The position numbers and the translations under genes were made by a program. This document shows positions 7,710 to 15,870 of a stretch of 64,000 nt of DNA, one piece after another; the stretch's first letter is position 1; every line of letters begins with the position of its first letter. This stretch comes from an uncultured Bacteroidales bacterium (GTDB lineage Bacteria > Bacteroidota > Bacteroidia > Bacteroidales > P3), in contig CAMJJD010000004.1 in assembly GCA_946406015.1 (NCBI GenBank), forward strand, positions 1 through 64,000, written 5' to 3'. The notes beneath the pieces were generated by a model, which was given only the letters and a program-made list of their open reading frames with translations, was not told the origin of the DNA and did no database searches.

Positions 7710-10640
7710 ATGACTACAGATAAGCAAAAATCCGCAGCTGCAGAGGCTTTTGCCTCCAAGTGGAGCGGTACAGGATATGAGAAAGGCGACACGCAGAAGT
7801 TCTGGCTCGAACTGCTACAGAAGGTGCTAGGGGTGGAAGACCCTTATTCCCTCGTTGAGTTCGAGGACAAGGTGATGGTGGATAACACCAACTTTATGGA
7901 TGTCTACCTGCCCGCCACTCATGTGCTCATCGAGCAGAAGAGCGTTGGAAAGAACCTAGGTGCACCTATCCACCAGAGCGACGGATCGCTACTCAGCCCT
8001 TTCCAGCAAGCTAAGCGATACAATAGCGAACTTCCCTACTCAAAGCGAGCCCGCTGGATAGTGACCTGCAACTTCGCCGAGTTCTGGGTTTACGATATGG
8101 AACAACCTAACGGTGAGCCGCAGAAGATACAGCTCAAGGACCTGGAAAAGGAATACTACCGCCTGCAGTTTCTCGTGGATGTCAAAAGCGAGCATATCAC
8201 CAAGGAGATGCAGGTGTCGATGCAGGCCGGTGAGATTGTCGGGCGCATCTACGACGCCTTGCTGAAACAGTACGACGACCCATCGCCCGAAGCACTCCGC
8301 TGGCTGAACATTCTTTGCGTCCGCATCGTCTTCTGCCTCTATGCCGAAGATGCAGGCGTCTTCGCCCACAATCAGTTCCACGACTTCTTGGCCACTTATG
8401 AGGCCAAAGACCTGCGCCGTGCGCTGCACGACCTGTTCGAGATACTCAACACCCCCGTGGAAAAACGCAGCAAGTATCTGCAGGACGACCTCAAGGCGTT
8501 CCCCTACACCAACGGCGGCCTCTTTGCAGAGGAAATCGAGATACCGCAGTTCACTCCCGAGCTGAAGGCCGCTATGCTCGACAATGCAAGCCTCGATTTT
8601 GACTGGAGCGAGATATCTCCCACCATCTTCGGCGCCGTCTTCGAGAGCACGCTGAACCCCGAGACGCGGCGCAGCGGCGGCATGCACTACACCTCGATAG
8701 AGAATATCCACAAGGTCATCGACCCGTTGTTTCTCAATGACCTGCGACGTGAGCTGGACGAGATATTGGAAGAGAAAGTCGAGAAAGAGCGCCGTAAGAA
8801 GCTCGACGCCTACCAAGACAAGATATCCTCGCTCACCTTCCTCGACCCTGCTTGCGGCAGCGGAAATTTCCTGACAGAGACCTATCTCTCGCTGCGCCGA
8901 TTGGAGAACGAGGTCATCAACGCCCGCCATCACGGCCAGTCGTTCCTCGGTTTTGAGGAAGCCAACCCCATCAAGGTCAGCATCAACCAGTTCTATGGCA
9001 TCGAGATTAACGACTTTGCCGTCACCGTTGCCACCACAGCCCTGTGGATATCCGAGGCGCAGATGCTCCGCGAGACGGAAAAGATAATCCACCGCGACAT
9101 CGACTTCCTGCCACTGAAGAGCTACAGCAACATCCGCGAAGGGAATGCGCTGAGAATGGACTGGGATGTTATAGAACAACCATCGGACATTCCCACCATA
9201 CGCGCCAAGAATGTTCACTTGATTATTGAACCCGAGCCACTGCTGGCCAGTGAGCCCACGGAGGAATACGGGGAGCTGAATGTGGTGACAAGTCATTTCG
9301 ACAGTGTGACGAAGCCTGATGTTAAGCGTTATGAGGTACACTATGATTATATCATGGGAAATCCTCCATTTGTGGGTGCACGTATGATGGCACAAGGAAG
9401 TGAGCAGAAACGTGACGTAGAACGGGTCTTTGGAAAGATAAAAGATGTACAAGATTTAGACTATGTTTGTTGCTGGTACAAGAAGGCTGCACTTACCATG
9501 AAACAGACTCCGTCATGCCATACTGCGTTTGTATCTACAAATAGTATTTGTCAAGGCGCACAAGTACCTATTTTATGGAACGTGTTGCTAACCGAACTGC
9601 ATGTCCATATTAATTTTGCATATCAGACATTCAAATGGAGCAGTGAATCAAGTGAGAATGCAGCCGTACATTGTGTTATTATCGGGTTTAGTTGCGGAAA
9701 CAAACCAAACAAACTGCTCGTTACAACAGGTGGTCAAATGTATTATGTCGCAAATATTAATCCATATTTAATTGAAGGAGAAGATATATTTGCAACTAGC
9801 CTCAAAGAACCATTGTGTGATGTGCCTAAAATGAACTTTGGCAACCAGCCACGTGATGGAGGCCACTTCGTATTGTCAGAAGAGGAAAAAGAATCGTTGA
9901 TTCAACAAGAGCCATCAATTGCAAAGTGGATACGTCCTTATATAGGTGCAGAGGAATTCATCAAGCAGAAGTCTCGATATTGTTTATGGTTGCGCGATGC
10001 ACAGCCTGCTGACATCAAGCAAAGTAAAATCCTCTATGAAAGGGTGCAGGCAGTACGTGAATTCAGGTTAGCATCTTCTGCTAAAACTACTCAGGGCTAC
10101 GCAAAGGTGCCACATTTGTTTGCCCAGATAACCCAACCAGAAGCTCAAGACTATCTTTTAGTCCCTTCTGTTTCCTCTGAGCGAAGAAGATATGTTCCAA
10201 TAGGGTTCATGAAAGCAGATGTTATTTCTTCCAATGCTGTCCAGATTATTCCCGGTGCAACACTGTATCATTTTGGAGTGCTCACGTCTAATGTGCACAT
10301 GGCATGGATGCGAGTCGTTTGTGGTAGATTGGAAATGCGATATCGCTACAGCAAAGAGCAGGTGTATAACACTTTCCCCTGGCCAACACCCACAGAAGCA
10401 CAAGTGGCAAAGATAGAGCATACGGCGCAAGCTATTCTTGATGCCCGTACGAAATACTCTGGTTCATCTTTGGCAGACCTATATGATGAGGTTACAATGC
10501 CTGCCGACCTTCGCAAAGCCCATCAAGACAACGACCGCGCCGTGATGGAGGCCTATGGGTTCGACATCAAAACCACCACTGAAAGCATCTGCGTCGCAGC
10601 GCTCTTCAAACTCTATCAAGAGTTGACTCAAAAGAAATAG
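7710..10640 (+). CDS. Single-chain type II restriction-modification enzyme, MmeI-like
   Basis: A 976-residue protein combining cleavage, adenine methylation and target recognition, as in type IIG/IIL enzymes such as MmeI. Near the N-terminus is a PD-(D/E)xK nuclease: D64, E75, K77 (MDVYLPATHVLIEQK). A helical linker follows. The methyltransferase has motif I LDPACGSGNF (378-387) and motif IV NPPF (551-554). The target-recognition region and a C-terminal helix follow. ATG 7710 was chosen because a TATCTTTG box lies at 7677-7684. Base use changes sharply: roughly 9240-10450, covering motif IV and target recognition, is much more AT-rich than both ends, which suggests exchange of the recognition module. 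DUF4268 follows by 8 nt. Confidence 0.9.
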   Translation: MTTDKQKSAAAEAFASKWSGTGYEKGDTQKFWLELLQKVLGVEDPYSLVEFEDKVMVDNTNFMDVYLPATHVLIEQKSVGKNLGAPIHQSDGSLLSPFQQAKRYNSELPYSKRARWIVTCNFAEFWVYDMEQPNGEPQKIQLKDLEKEYYRLQFLVDVKSEHITKEMQVSMQAGEIVGRIYDALLKQYDDPSPEALRWLNILCVRIVFCLYAEDAGVFAHNQFHDFLATYEAKDLRRALHDLFEILNTPVEKRSKYLQDDLKAFPYTNGGLFAEEIEIPQFTPELKAAMLDNASLDFDWSEISPTIFGAVFESTLNPETRRSGGMHYTSIENIHKVIDPLFLNDLRRELDEILEEKVEKERRKKLDAYQDKISSLTFLDPACGSGNFLTETYLSLRRLENEVINARHHGQSFLGFEEANPIKVSINQFYGIEINDFAVTVATTALWISEAQMLRETEKIIHRDIDFLPLKSYSNIREGNALRMDWDVIEQPSDIPTIRAKNVHLIIEPEPLLASEPTEEYGELNVVTSHFDSVTKPDVKRYEVHYDYIMGNPPFVGARMMAQGSEQKRDVERVFGKIKDVQDLDYVCCWYKKAALTMKQTPSCHTAFVSTNSICQGAQVPILWNVLLTELHVHINFAYQTFKWSSESSENAAVHCVIIGFSCGNKPNKLLVTTGGQMYYVANINPYLIEGEDIFATSLKEPLCDVPKMNFGNQPRDGGHFVLSEEEKESLIQQEPSIAKWIRPYIGAEEFIKQKSRYCLWLRDAQPADIKQSKILYERVQAVREFRLASSAKTTQGYAKVPHLFAQITQPEAQDYLLVPSVSSERRRYVPIGFMKADVISSNAVQIIPGATLYHFGVLTSNVHMAWMRVVCGRLEMRYRYSKEQVYNTFPWPTPTEAQVAKIEHTAQAILDARTKYSGSSLADLYDEVTMPADLRKAHQDNDRAVMEAYGFDIKTTTESICVAALFKLYQELTQKK

Positions 10641-10648
10641 GAATTGCC

Positions 10649-11572
10649 ATGAAGATAATCAAACAGAAACAGATAAGTCCACGGAAGATGTGGCACAATG
10701 AAGCTGCGGATTTTACCCCTTGGTTGGCTGAGAATATTGAAGACCTCGCCGAAAAGATTGGTATGGAACTGGAGGTGGTTGGGCAAGAGGTGTCGGTAGG
10801 ACCTTATTCTGCCGATATTTTGGCCAAAGATGTGAATACTGGCGATTACGTGGTGATTGAGAACCAACTGGAGAAAACCAACCACGATCACCTCGGGAAG
10901 AGCATAACGTATGCTTCGGTACTGAATGCAAAAAACATTGTGTGGGTGGCTACTACCTTCACCGAGGAACATAAGAAGGCGCTCGACTGGCTGAACGACA
11001 ATACCAACGAAGACCTCGCGTTTTGGGGAATACAGATAGAGCTATGGCAGATAGGAGAAGATACTGCTTCGGTAAGGTTTAATATAGTAAGCCAACCAAG
11101 TTTGGACGTAAAGGCTATCAAGAAAAAATCTGAGGTGGAAACGGAATCCAGCAAAACACAATTACAATTCTGGACACGTTTTTGTGGAAAGCTGCAGGAG
11201 ACAAAACATATATCCAAACTACAGACACCAAAGGGACGCTATTGGTATGATGTGGCTATCGGAAAATCGTATATCCACCTTTCCAATATTTGTAATACGT
11301 GGAACAATATAGTGGGTGTACGGTTGTATATTGAGAACAAGATGGCAAATGCCTATTTCCCTGCTCTCCTTGCCCGAAAAGATGAAATAAACAAGGCTCT
11401 GGGATTTGAGCCCACATGGGATGCTAACCCCACTGCGAAAGATAAAACAATCGCCATTCAGACTTCTATCGATTTCGATGACTCACAAAAGTACGAACAA
11501 ACATTGGATTGGATGGTGCAGATGACTTTGAAATTCTACGATGTCTTTTCTAAAGAGGTGAAATCCTTATAG
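10649..11572 (+). CDS. DUF4268 domain protein, PD-(D/E)xK nuclease-like
   Basis: A 307-residue protein. The N-terminal half resembles a nuclease fold, with D56 (YSADILAK) and E71-N-Q73 (YVVIENQLEKTNHDHLGK), that is, ExQ in place of ExK. The C-terminal half fits DUF4268. Genes of this type commonly accompany restriction-modification and defence loci; activity is inferred, not known. It is 8 nt downstream of the MmeI-like gene, so co-expression is likely, and it is followed 9 nt later by a small unknown gene. Confidence 0.75.
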   Translation: MKIIKQKQISPRKMWHNEAADFTPWLAENIEDLAEKIGMELEVVGQEVSVGPYSADILAKDVNTGDYVVIENQLEKTNHDHLGKSITYASVLNAKNIVWVATTFTEEHKKALDWLNDNTNEDLAFWGIQIELWQIGEDTASVRFNIVSQPSLDVKAIKKKSEVETESSKTQLQFWTRFCGKLQETKHISKLQTPKGRYWYDVAIGKSYIHLSNICNTWNNIVGVRLYIENKMANAYFPALLARKDEINKALGFEPTWDANPTAKDKTIAIQTSIDFDDSQKYEQTLDWMVQMTLKFYDVFSKEVKSL

Positions 11573-11581
11573 CTTCGAGAT

Positions 11582-11977
11582 ATGGAACAACGCGTTCAAA
11601 ATACCCTCGCCACTACTATGCAGGAATTCTGTAGGAAGTACATTGATTTCTTTGAACACTATAACAAGAGGGAGCCGGGGAATGATATTCAGTTTTTCGA
11701 CAATAAGACGTTCCCGAAAGAGTGTGAATCATTGAAATTCGAGATGGATTGTGGCCATTCCTTTATCAAAGCATTCGGAGAACAAGTTTGGCTCTATCCC
11801 GACGGATTGGAGGATATTGTAAAACACTCAGACAATAAGAAGCTGATAGGTTCGGCAATCTTCTCGAAATGGCGTTTCTTTAATCATTGGGCCAACAGTG
11901 GTCCTACCGAAAAAGACATCGAATGGTTCCTGATTATGCTCCGTCGACTGCAAGAACTTGTGACAACACAGAAATAG
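11582..11977 (+). CDS. Unknown protein in restriction-modification cluster
   Basis: A 131-residue protein, not recognised. It is helical and charged, rich in Trp/Phe towards the C-terminus (WRFFNHWANSGPTEKDIEWFLIMLRRLQEL), with no signal peptide, membrane helix or obvious catalytic motif. It sits 9 nt after DUF4268, and the next gene starts 1 nt after its stop, so it is a real operon member. Confidence 0.6.
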   Translation: MEQRVQNTLATTMQEFCRKYIDFFEHYNKREPGNDIQFFDNKTFPKECESLKFEMDCGHSFIKAFGEQVWLYPDGLEDIVKHSDNKKLIGSAIFSKWRFFNHWANSGPTEKDIEWFLIMLRRLQELVTTQK

Positions 11978-11978
11978 C

Positions 11979-12617
11979 ATGAACCCTTACGAATGCAACG
12001 CCATTGATTTCCTCGCCAAAATTGATTATCTGGCAAAGAGGAAAGACCTGAAGACGAAAGACTCACTCTTCAAGGTTCTTGTCCATATCCAGCTGAGAGA
12101 AGGATTCCATTTAGGACTGAAAGTGGCTGGAAAAGTAGGGTTAGGCAATGAGTCGTGCTTTTACAGCTATTATGGCAAAGAGGACCCCATCATGAGCGGT
12201 TATCCATTCTCTACCCACAATCACGGATTGGACGATATTCTCTTTGCTGGACTTGATGTGGAGATGTCGGAGATGGGTGCTTGGCAGGCATACCTTCTGT
12301 GGATGTCGCCCACGGTGCTCCCTGTCTTTTGGCACGGAGGGTATATCTGTAGGGAATATTTCTTCGACAGAGAGAATTTCAAAGGGATAATCCCAACATA
12401 TGGAGAAATGCCTGTGGAGGTGACGTTGGATCAGATACCTCATCCCAATGTAACGATAGAAGGCAACAAAGCCATCGTAACATGTCCATACTGGAACGAT
12501 TGGGAAGGGTTGGTGCTTGAGTCGATGCCCATCATTTTCAAAGGCGACGGAGAAATTGCCTTTCGCAGAGCGAAACACAAGGTGTTGTACAAATACAACT
12601 GCGGAATCTGTTTTTAA
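11979..12617 (+). CDS. Unknown conserved-looking protein
   Basis: A 212-residue protein, not recognised. It is probably a globular cytosolic protein with many aromatic residues (AWQAYLLWMSPTVLPVFWHGGYICREYFF) and two late Cys (CGICF end). No nuclease or ATPase motif is seen. It starts 1 nt after the preceding stop, which points to translational coupling. It lies between restriction genes and a pentapeptide protein, but its role cannot be read from the sequence. Confidence 0.6.
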   Translation: MNPYECNAIDFLAKIDYLAKRKDLKTKDSLFKVLVHIQLREGFHLGLKVAGKVGLGNESCFYSYYGKEDPIMSGYPFSTHNHGLDDILFAGLDVEMSEMGAWQAYLLWMSPTVLPVFWHGGYICREYFFDRENFKGIIPTYGEMPVEVTLDQIPHPNVTIEGNKAIVTCPYWNDWEGLVLESMPIIFKGDGEIAFRRAKHKVLYKYNCGICF

Positions 12618-12633
12618 AAGAAACCACACAATC

Positions 12634-13035
12634 ATGCTGCAGGACATTTTCGATAGGGAAGGGAACATCATCGGGAGCGTTGAAACCGTACGGATGGAGA
12701 CGAAGTACGGTGACGGTCGCGGTCACGTGGTGGAGGTGGTGGTTACCGATGACCTGAGCATGTCTGACTTCAGGGGGATGGACCTGCGCAATGCCGACTT
12801 CCACGGGATGGATCTCAGTCAAGCCAATTTTTATCAGGCAAACTTGGAAGGCGCCGACTTCCGCAACGCTCGACTGCGTTACACCAACTTCTATGATGCC
12901 AACCTGAAGGATGCCGACTTTCGAGGGGCAGATATGCTGTGTGCGTTGTTCGACCGCTGGAAAAAGGAGGAAATGATATACGACCGCACTACCAAGTTTC
13001 CGCCGCCACCGACGTACAAGCCGCCCTTTTTATAA
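12634..13035 (+). CDS. Pentapeptide repeat protein
   Basis: A 133-residue protein. The central part (about 43-105) holds about 12 A(D/N)(F/L)xx pentapeptides, such as NADFHGMDLSQANFYQANLEGADF, which form a right-handed quadrilateral beta-helix. Some family members mimic DNA (Qnr, MfpA), but most have no known role. The Pro-rich tail ends PPPTYKPPFL. ATG 12634 begins the coherent product; an upstream in-frame extension overlaps the previous gene and was discarded. The REP-like repeat and the vsr fragment follow immediately. Confidence 0.85.
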   Translation: MLQDIFDREGNIIGSVETVRMETKYGDGRGHVVEVVVTDDLSMSDFRGMDLRNADFHGMDLSQANFYQANLEGADFRNARLRYTNFYDANLKDADFRGADMLCALFDRWKKEEMIYDRTTKFPPPPTYKPPFL

Positions 13036-13037
13036 CC

Positions 13038-13124
13038 CGATATGTGTCGCCCCGATGGGGCTCTAATAGGTGGGGGATACGCATACCGTGAACTAATGCC
13101 CACGGCTAAGATCTGGCGCCCCTA
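13038..13124. repeat. REP-like palindromic repeat replacing the 5' half of vsr
   Basis: The repeat contains GCCCC-GAT-GGGGC (13049-13061), then CCGTG..CACGG, and ends in GGCGCCCCTA. The style (GCCCC..GGGGC plus CCGTG..CACGG) matches intergenic repeats common in Bacteroidales and recurs in part at 36011-36108. The junction with vsr falls at CCCCTACAGGAC, where the intact copy reads CCGTATAGGAC. Confidence 0.65.
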
Positions 13125-13461
13125 CAGGACAGCGATATTCGTCAACGGGTGCTTCTGGCACGGACACGAGGATTGCCGGAAAGCCCGTATTCCGAAGAGC
13201 AACATCGACTTTTGGGAGGCCAAAATCGACCGTAACCGCAGAAGGGATCAGGAGAACTATCGCTTGTTGCAGGAGAACGGGTGGCAGGTGATCGTGATAT
13301 GGGAGTGCCAGCTGACACCTACCCTTATCGACCACACGATGCGCGAGGTCGAGCTGCTGCTGAACGAGAACATGTTGTCGCTTTACCGGCACAAGCCGAT
13401 ACCCTATAATACCGAAGAAGAGGAACAAATGCCAATGGCGGCAGAAAGTAGTGATAAATAG
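13042..13461 (+). pseudogene. vsr: Very-short-patch repair endonuclease (Vsr), 5'-truncated
   Basis: From RPYRTAIFVNGCFWHGH onward it matches Vsr and the copy at 45679-46230, including WECQL and the tail LYRHKPIPYNTEEE. The first about 55 residues of a normal Vsr, including catalytic Asp51 in PGKPDIVL, are replaced by a translated REP-like repeat. The His residues of CFWHGH remain, but without the Asp it is very unlikely to cleave T:G mismatches. It may still be translated from 13042. It probably belonged to the restriction-modification cluster upstream. Confidence 0.8.
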
Positions 13462-13513
13462 AAGTAATAGTAAATCATCAACTTATAATCCCACCTTATA
13501 AAATAATTCCATA

Positions 13514-13551
13514 GTGTACCGCGCTGTGGTACACCTATAATTGTATCTTTG
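13514..13551 (+). promoter_or_regulatory. Promoter with palindromic operator (second copy of the 4988 module)
   Basis: GTGTACC (13514-13520) and GGTACAC (13528-13534) form a perfect 7-bp inverted repeat with a 7-nt centre, placed over the -33/spacer region. The -7 box TATCTTTG is at 13544-13551. Positions 13501-13533 match 4975-5007 at 31 of 33 bases. This suggests a shared DNA-binding regulator, plausibly the WYL protein. Confidence 0.65.
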
Positions 13552-13587
13552 CAAAAAAGTTTAACCGATAAAAAGAAAGGATACATT

Positions 13588-13668
13588 ATGGGATTTCTGA
13601 TTATGTTGACCCTCTTCCGCGACGTCTTCGGCGAGCTGCTGGGTCACCCGTTCTTCAAAAACAGGTAA
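13588..13668 (+). CDS. Small ORF encoding a 26-residue hydrophobic peptide
   Basis: The ORF begins MGFLIMLTLFRDVFGELLGH and ends PFFKNR, followed by TAA. It has a strong promoter (TATCTTTG at 13544) with a palindromic operator and a purine-rich AAGAAAGGA just before the ATG, so it is well placed for expression. The first half is hydrophobic and could enter a membrane. Possible roles include a toxic peptide, a leader peptide or a small regulator. Coding status is unproven: the size gives little statistical support. Confidence 0.45.
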   Translation: MGFLIMLTLFRDVFGELLGHPFFKNR

Positions 13669-13770
13669 GCCTACAGTTGGCGACATGTGCGCGGGAAAAC
13701 TTTTTAACCGCGCTCTCCTTTTATCTACCGAAGTGAACGGCTGCTAACAGGTGAATGTTAGTAATTAATC

Positions 13771-13868
13771 CTTGTATGTTTGCTGGGAATGGCGTACTTT
13801 TGTGGTTGAGATTTAAACGTATTATTTGGTTTATGCACAAGGATTATCAATGCCTTGTGTGATTTTTT
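13771..13868 (+). promoter_or_regulatory. Promoter and leader with intrinsic terminator hairpin before the coiled-coil gene
   Basis: CTTG (13771-13774) and TACTTTTG (13795-13802), spaced 20 nt, form a promoter. Downstream, CACAAGG (13836-13842) pairs with CCTTGTG (13853-13859), followed by T6 (13863-13868), just 21 nt before the ATG at 13890. A terminator inside the leader suggests attenuation, or else a short stable RNA of about 60 nt. Confidence 0.5.
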
Positions 13869-13889
13869 GTCATCTAAAAACAAACATAA

Positions 13890-14480
13890 ATGAAGGAGCT
13901 GGATTTATACTTAGAGAAGGCGCAGGAGATGCGCCGGGAGCTTACGCAAGAGCAGGAACGGCTGAACGACAGAGCGAGGCAAGTGGATGAATGTATGCAA
14001 TTTATGGATGCACTGAGTGGGCTGCTGGAGGAAAACAAACGACAGCAGGAGGAGATAGAGTCGCTGCAGCAGCAGTTGGAAGAGAAGAAGAACGACTACG
14101 AGGTTCTGGCCGGAACGGCAAAAAACTTGTTGGATGCAGCTACAGAGGCGAGGAACCAAAAGAAGGAACTCGAGATGCAGCTGGCCGAAACCAGGAAGCT
14201 GTCGGAAGGAGTAGCAAAGAAGTCGTCGGAGGAAGGGGTGATAAAGGCACTGCAAATATTCGTAAACCGCTCGAAAACCAAGAAGGCGGACAAACGCGCA
14301 TACATCAAAACCACGATTTTGGAATTTGCCAATACCATCAAGCTCTCCCTGCCTGACGAACTGGCCAATTCTATCGACAACCTGGACGACGAGCAGTCGG
14401 AGCCGAAAACGGTGACGGTGAACGGGACCTATGTTGAGGCGCACAACAACGGGAGTGTAGAGTTAAGAGTTAAAAGTTAA
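13890..14480 (+). CDS. Coiled-coil protein of the VirE-type module
   Basis: A 196-residue protein. Residues about 1-115 are a strong heptad coiled coil (EENKRQQEEIESLQQQLEEK). A helical segment (about 120-165) follows, then a tail containing VTVNGTYVEAHNNGSVEL. That tail motif resembles the start of the next protein (INMYGGSYVDVHDNGVVNL), so the two may share a binding feature. The last residues (LRVKS) are encoded by tandem GTTAAGA-type words that continue into the gap. Function unknown. Confidence 0.65.
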   Translation: MKELDLYLEKAQEMRRELTQEQERLNDRARQVDECMQFMDALSGLLEENKRQQEEIESLQQQLEEKKNDYEVLAGTAKNLLDAATEARNQKKELEMQLAETRKLSEGVAKKSSEEGVIKALQIFVNRSKTKKADKRAYIKTTILEFANTIKLSLPDELANSIDNLDDEQSEPKTVTVNGTYVEAHNNGSVELRVKS

Positions 14481-14499
14481 GAGTTAAAAGTTAAGAGTT

Positions 14500-14964
14500 A
14501 TGGCAGGAAATACTATAAATATGTACGGTGGGTCGTACGTGGATGTGCATGATAACGGGGTGGTGAATCTGAATATCGACAAAGCGACGGTAAAGGTGGG
14601 CGACAACGACAACGGAGAGAGTGCACTCGCCCATTTCGGTCTTGATAAAGGCCTGATGGCTCACTGGGCCGATGTGTATAGACGACTGACGTCAGCAGGG
14701 CTGATAAAGGCATGTGAGGTTTCAAAAACGAACTTCAACTGGCTGATGTGCGGCGAGGGGACAGCACCACTCGAACCCATACGCTGGTACGGGAGTACAC
14801 GCGTGTTGGCGGACATGGTACGCAGATATCTGAATTCCAGATGGGAAATAGCGATGGTTTGCTTTAAAGACAAGAAAGGCAATGAGTTACCGAAATCGTT
14901 CAAAAATACCAGCGCTCCCAATGCCGATTCTGCGAAAAAAATCGACCAAATTTTCCAAATGTAG
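14500..14964 (+). CDS. Hypothetical protein of the VirE-type module
   Basis: A 154-residue protein. The N-terminus GNTINMYGGSYVDVHDNGVVNL is a short beta-like motif echoed at the C-terminus of the preceding protein. The remainder is helical, with a possible helix-turn-helix (VYRRLTSAGLIKACEVSKTNFNWLMCGEG), followed by RYLNSRWEIAMVCF. It could be a DNA-binding accessory factor; this is a weak inference. The ATG follows a GTTAAGA word repeat. A perfect terminator lies 76 nt beyond the stop. Confidence 0.6.
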   Translation: MAGNTINMYGGSYVDVHDNGVVNLNIDKATVKVGDNDNGESALAHFGLDKGLMAHWADVYRRLTSAGLIKACEVSKTNFNWLMCGEGTAPLEPIRWYGSTRVLADMVRRYLNSRWEIAMVCFKDKKGNELPKSFKNTSAPNADSAKKIDQIFQM

Positions 14965-15040
14965 AACTAAATCGACTAATGTGGGAACTAACAGAAAAGA
15001 TACCCTGTAACTAATAATTTCACTGAAAAAACTAATAATG

Positions 15041-15069
15041 CACCGGAGGTTTCTCCGGTGTTTTTTTTT
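15041..15069 (+). terminator. Strong intrinsic terminator
   Basis: CACCGGAG-GTTT-CTCCGGTG is a perfect 8-bp stem with a 4-nt loop, followed by nine T. It closes the 13890-14964 transcription unit. Confidence 0.9.
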
Positions 15070-15190
15070 GCCCTATTTTTGTCGGCGAAATCGATTTCAG
15101 AGTGGGCTCTAACCGAAAAAACCGAATGACCGGAAAAGGGATGGGTGGGGCTCAAACAAAACTAAAAAAACAAACAAAAATTGATTAGTT

Positions 15191-15463
15191 ATGACAAACG
15201 AAATGGTATATCAGAGAGTGCTCAGAAGGCTTGGGGTGACCGAAAGGGACCTGCTGGGCAACTGCCGTCGAAGAGACCTTGTGGATGCCCGCTGCCTGAT
15301 GGCGGCTGCACTGATGAAACAGCCGTTGATGAGGCAGAAAGATGTGGCGAAGGTGCTGGGGGCCACTCAGGCCAACGTGAGTAAATTGCTGGGAAGACAC
15401 CAGAACCTGTTGGAAGTCGATGCGGGATACCGGCTGAAATGGGTAAAGGTGAAAGGTAATTGA
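15191..15463 (+). CDS. Small helix-turn-helix protein resembling DnaA domain IV
   Basis: A 90-residue protein. RRRDLVDARCLMAAALM, followed by RQKDVAKVLGATQANVSKLLGRH, follows the helix pattern of the DnaA C-terminal DNA-binding domain (R..L..AR..A..L, then a helix-turn-helix), although the DHSTV signature is replaced by TQANV. It probably binds DNA. It lies upstream of the VirE-N/DUF3987 gene in the same direction, so a replication-linked or regulatory role in that module is plausible. Confidence 0.6.
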   Translation: MTNEMVYQRVLRRLGVTERDLLGNCRRRDLVDARCLMAAALMKQPLMRQKDVAKVLGATQANVSKLLGRHQNLLEVDAGYRLKWVKVKGN

Positions 15464-15498
15464 AAATTGAGAAATGAAAATTAAAAAAGTTTAAGATT

Positions 15499-15870
15499 AT
15501 GGCTAGCAAGAAAAATGAGAAGACTCCTGTCTATAAAAGAATCAAAGATGTATGCGTGGATATGTACACACTCGATAATTCCGTCGAAATGCGTCCGATG
15601 AGCGGGAAGGTGTTCCTCAATAGTGAGAAGGGCGAGATTATGTTCACCCAGAACCCACCCCGTGGCCCCAGAAGCAAGGAGATTGGCCGCACGCGGCACT
15701 CGCGCTATGTGCGTCGTCCCGATGGTGACTACGCGGTGACATTCCACTTTAGCGCCGATGAGCAGAAATTGCAAGAGAAACTGCTGGAGGAGGTGAAGGT
15801 GCTGGTGTCGGTGATTATGGCGGATAGCACTTTCCAGAAGGAAGAGGACGATGAGGCGGAGTGGAGGTAA
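15499..15870 (+). CDS. Hypothetical protein upstream of VirE-N/DUF3987
   Basis: A 123-residue protein, not recognised. It has a basic N-terminal half with RGPRSKEIGRTRHSRYVRR, which could contact nucleic acid, then DYAVTFHFSADEQKLQEKLLEEVKVLV, a strand-helix unit, and an acidic tail. No membrane segment. It sits 35 nt after the small HTH gene and is separated from the DUF3987 gene by tandem word repeats. Confidence 0.6.
   Translation: MASKKNEKTPVYKRIKDVCVDMYTLDNSVEMRPMSGKVFLNSEKGEIMFTQNPPRGPRSKEIGRTRHSRYVRRPDGDYAVTFHFSADEQKLQEKLLEEVKVLVSVIMADSTFQKEEDDEAEWR

Noticed and set aside
8040..9452. 470-codon minus-strand frame opposite the MmeI-like gene
   Set aside because: A shadow of the GC-rich part of the real gene; the plus strand has all enzyme motifs.
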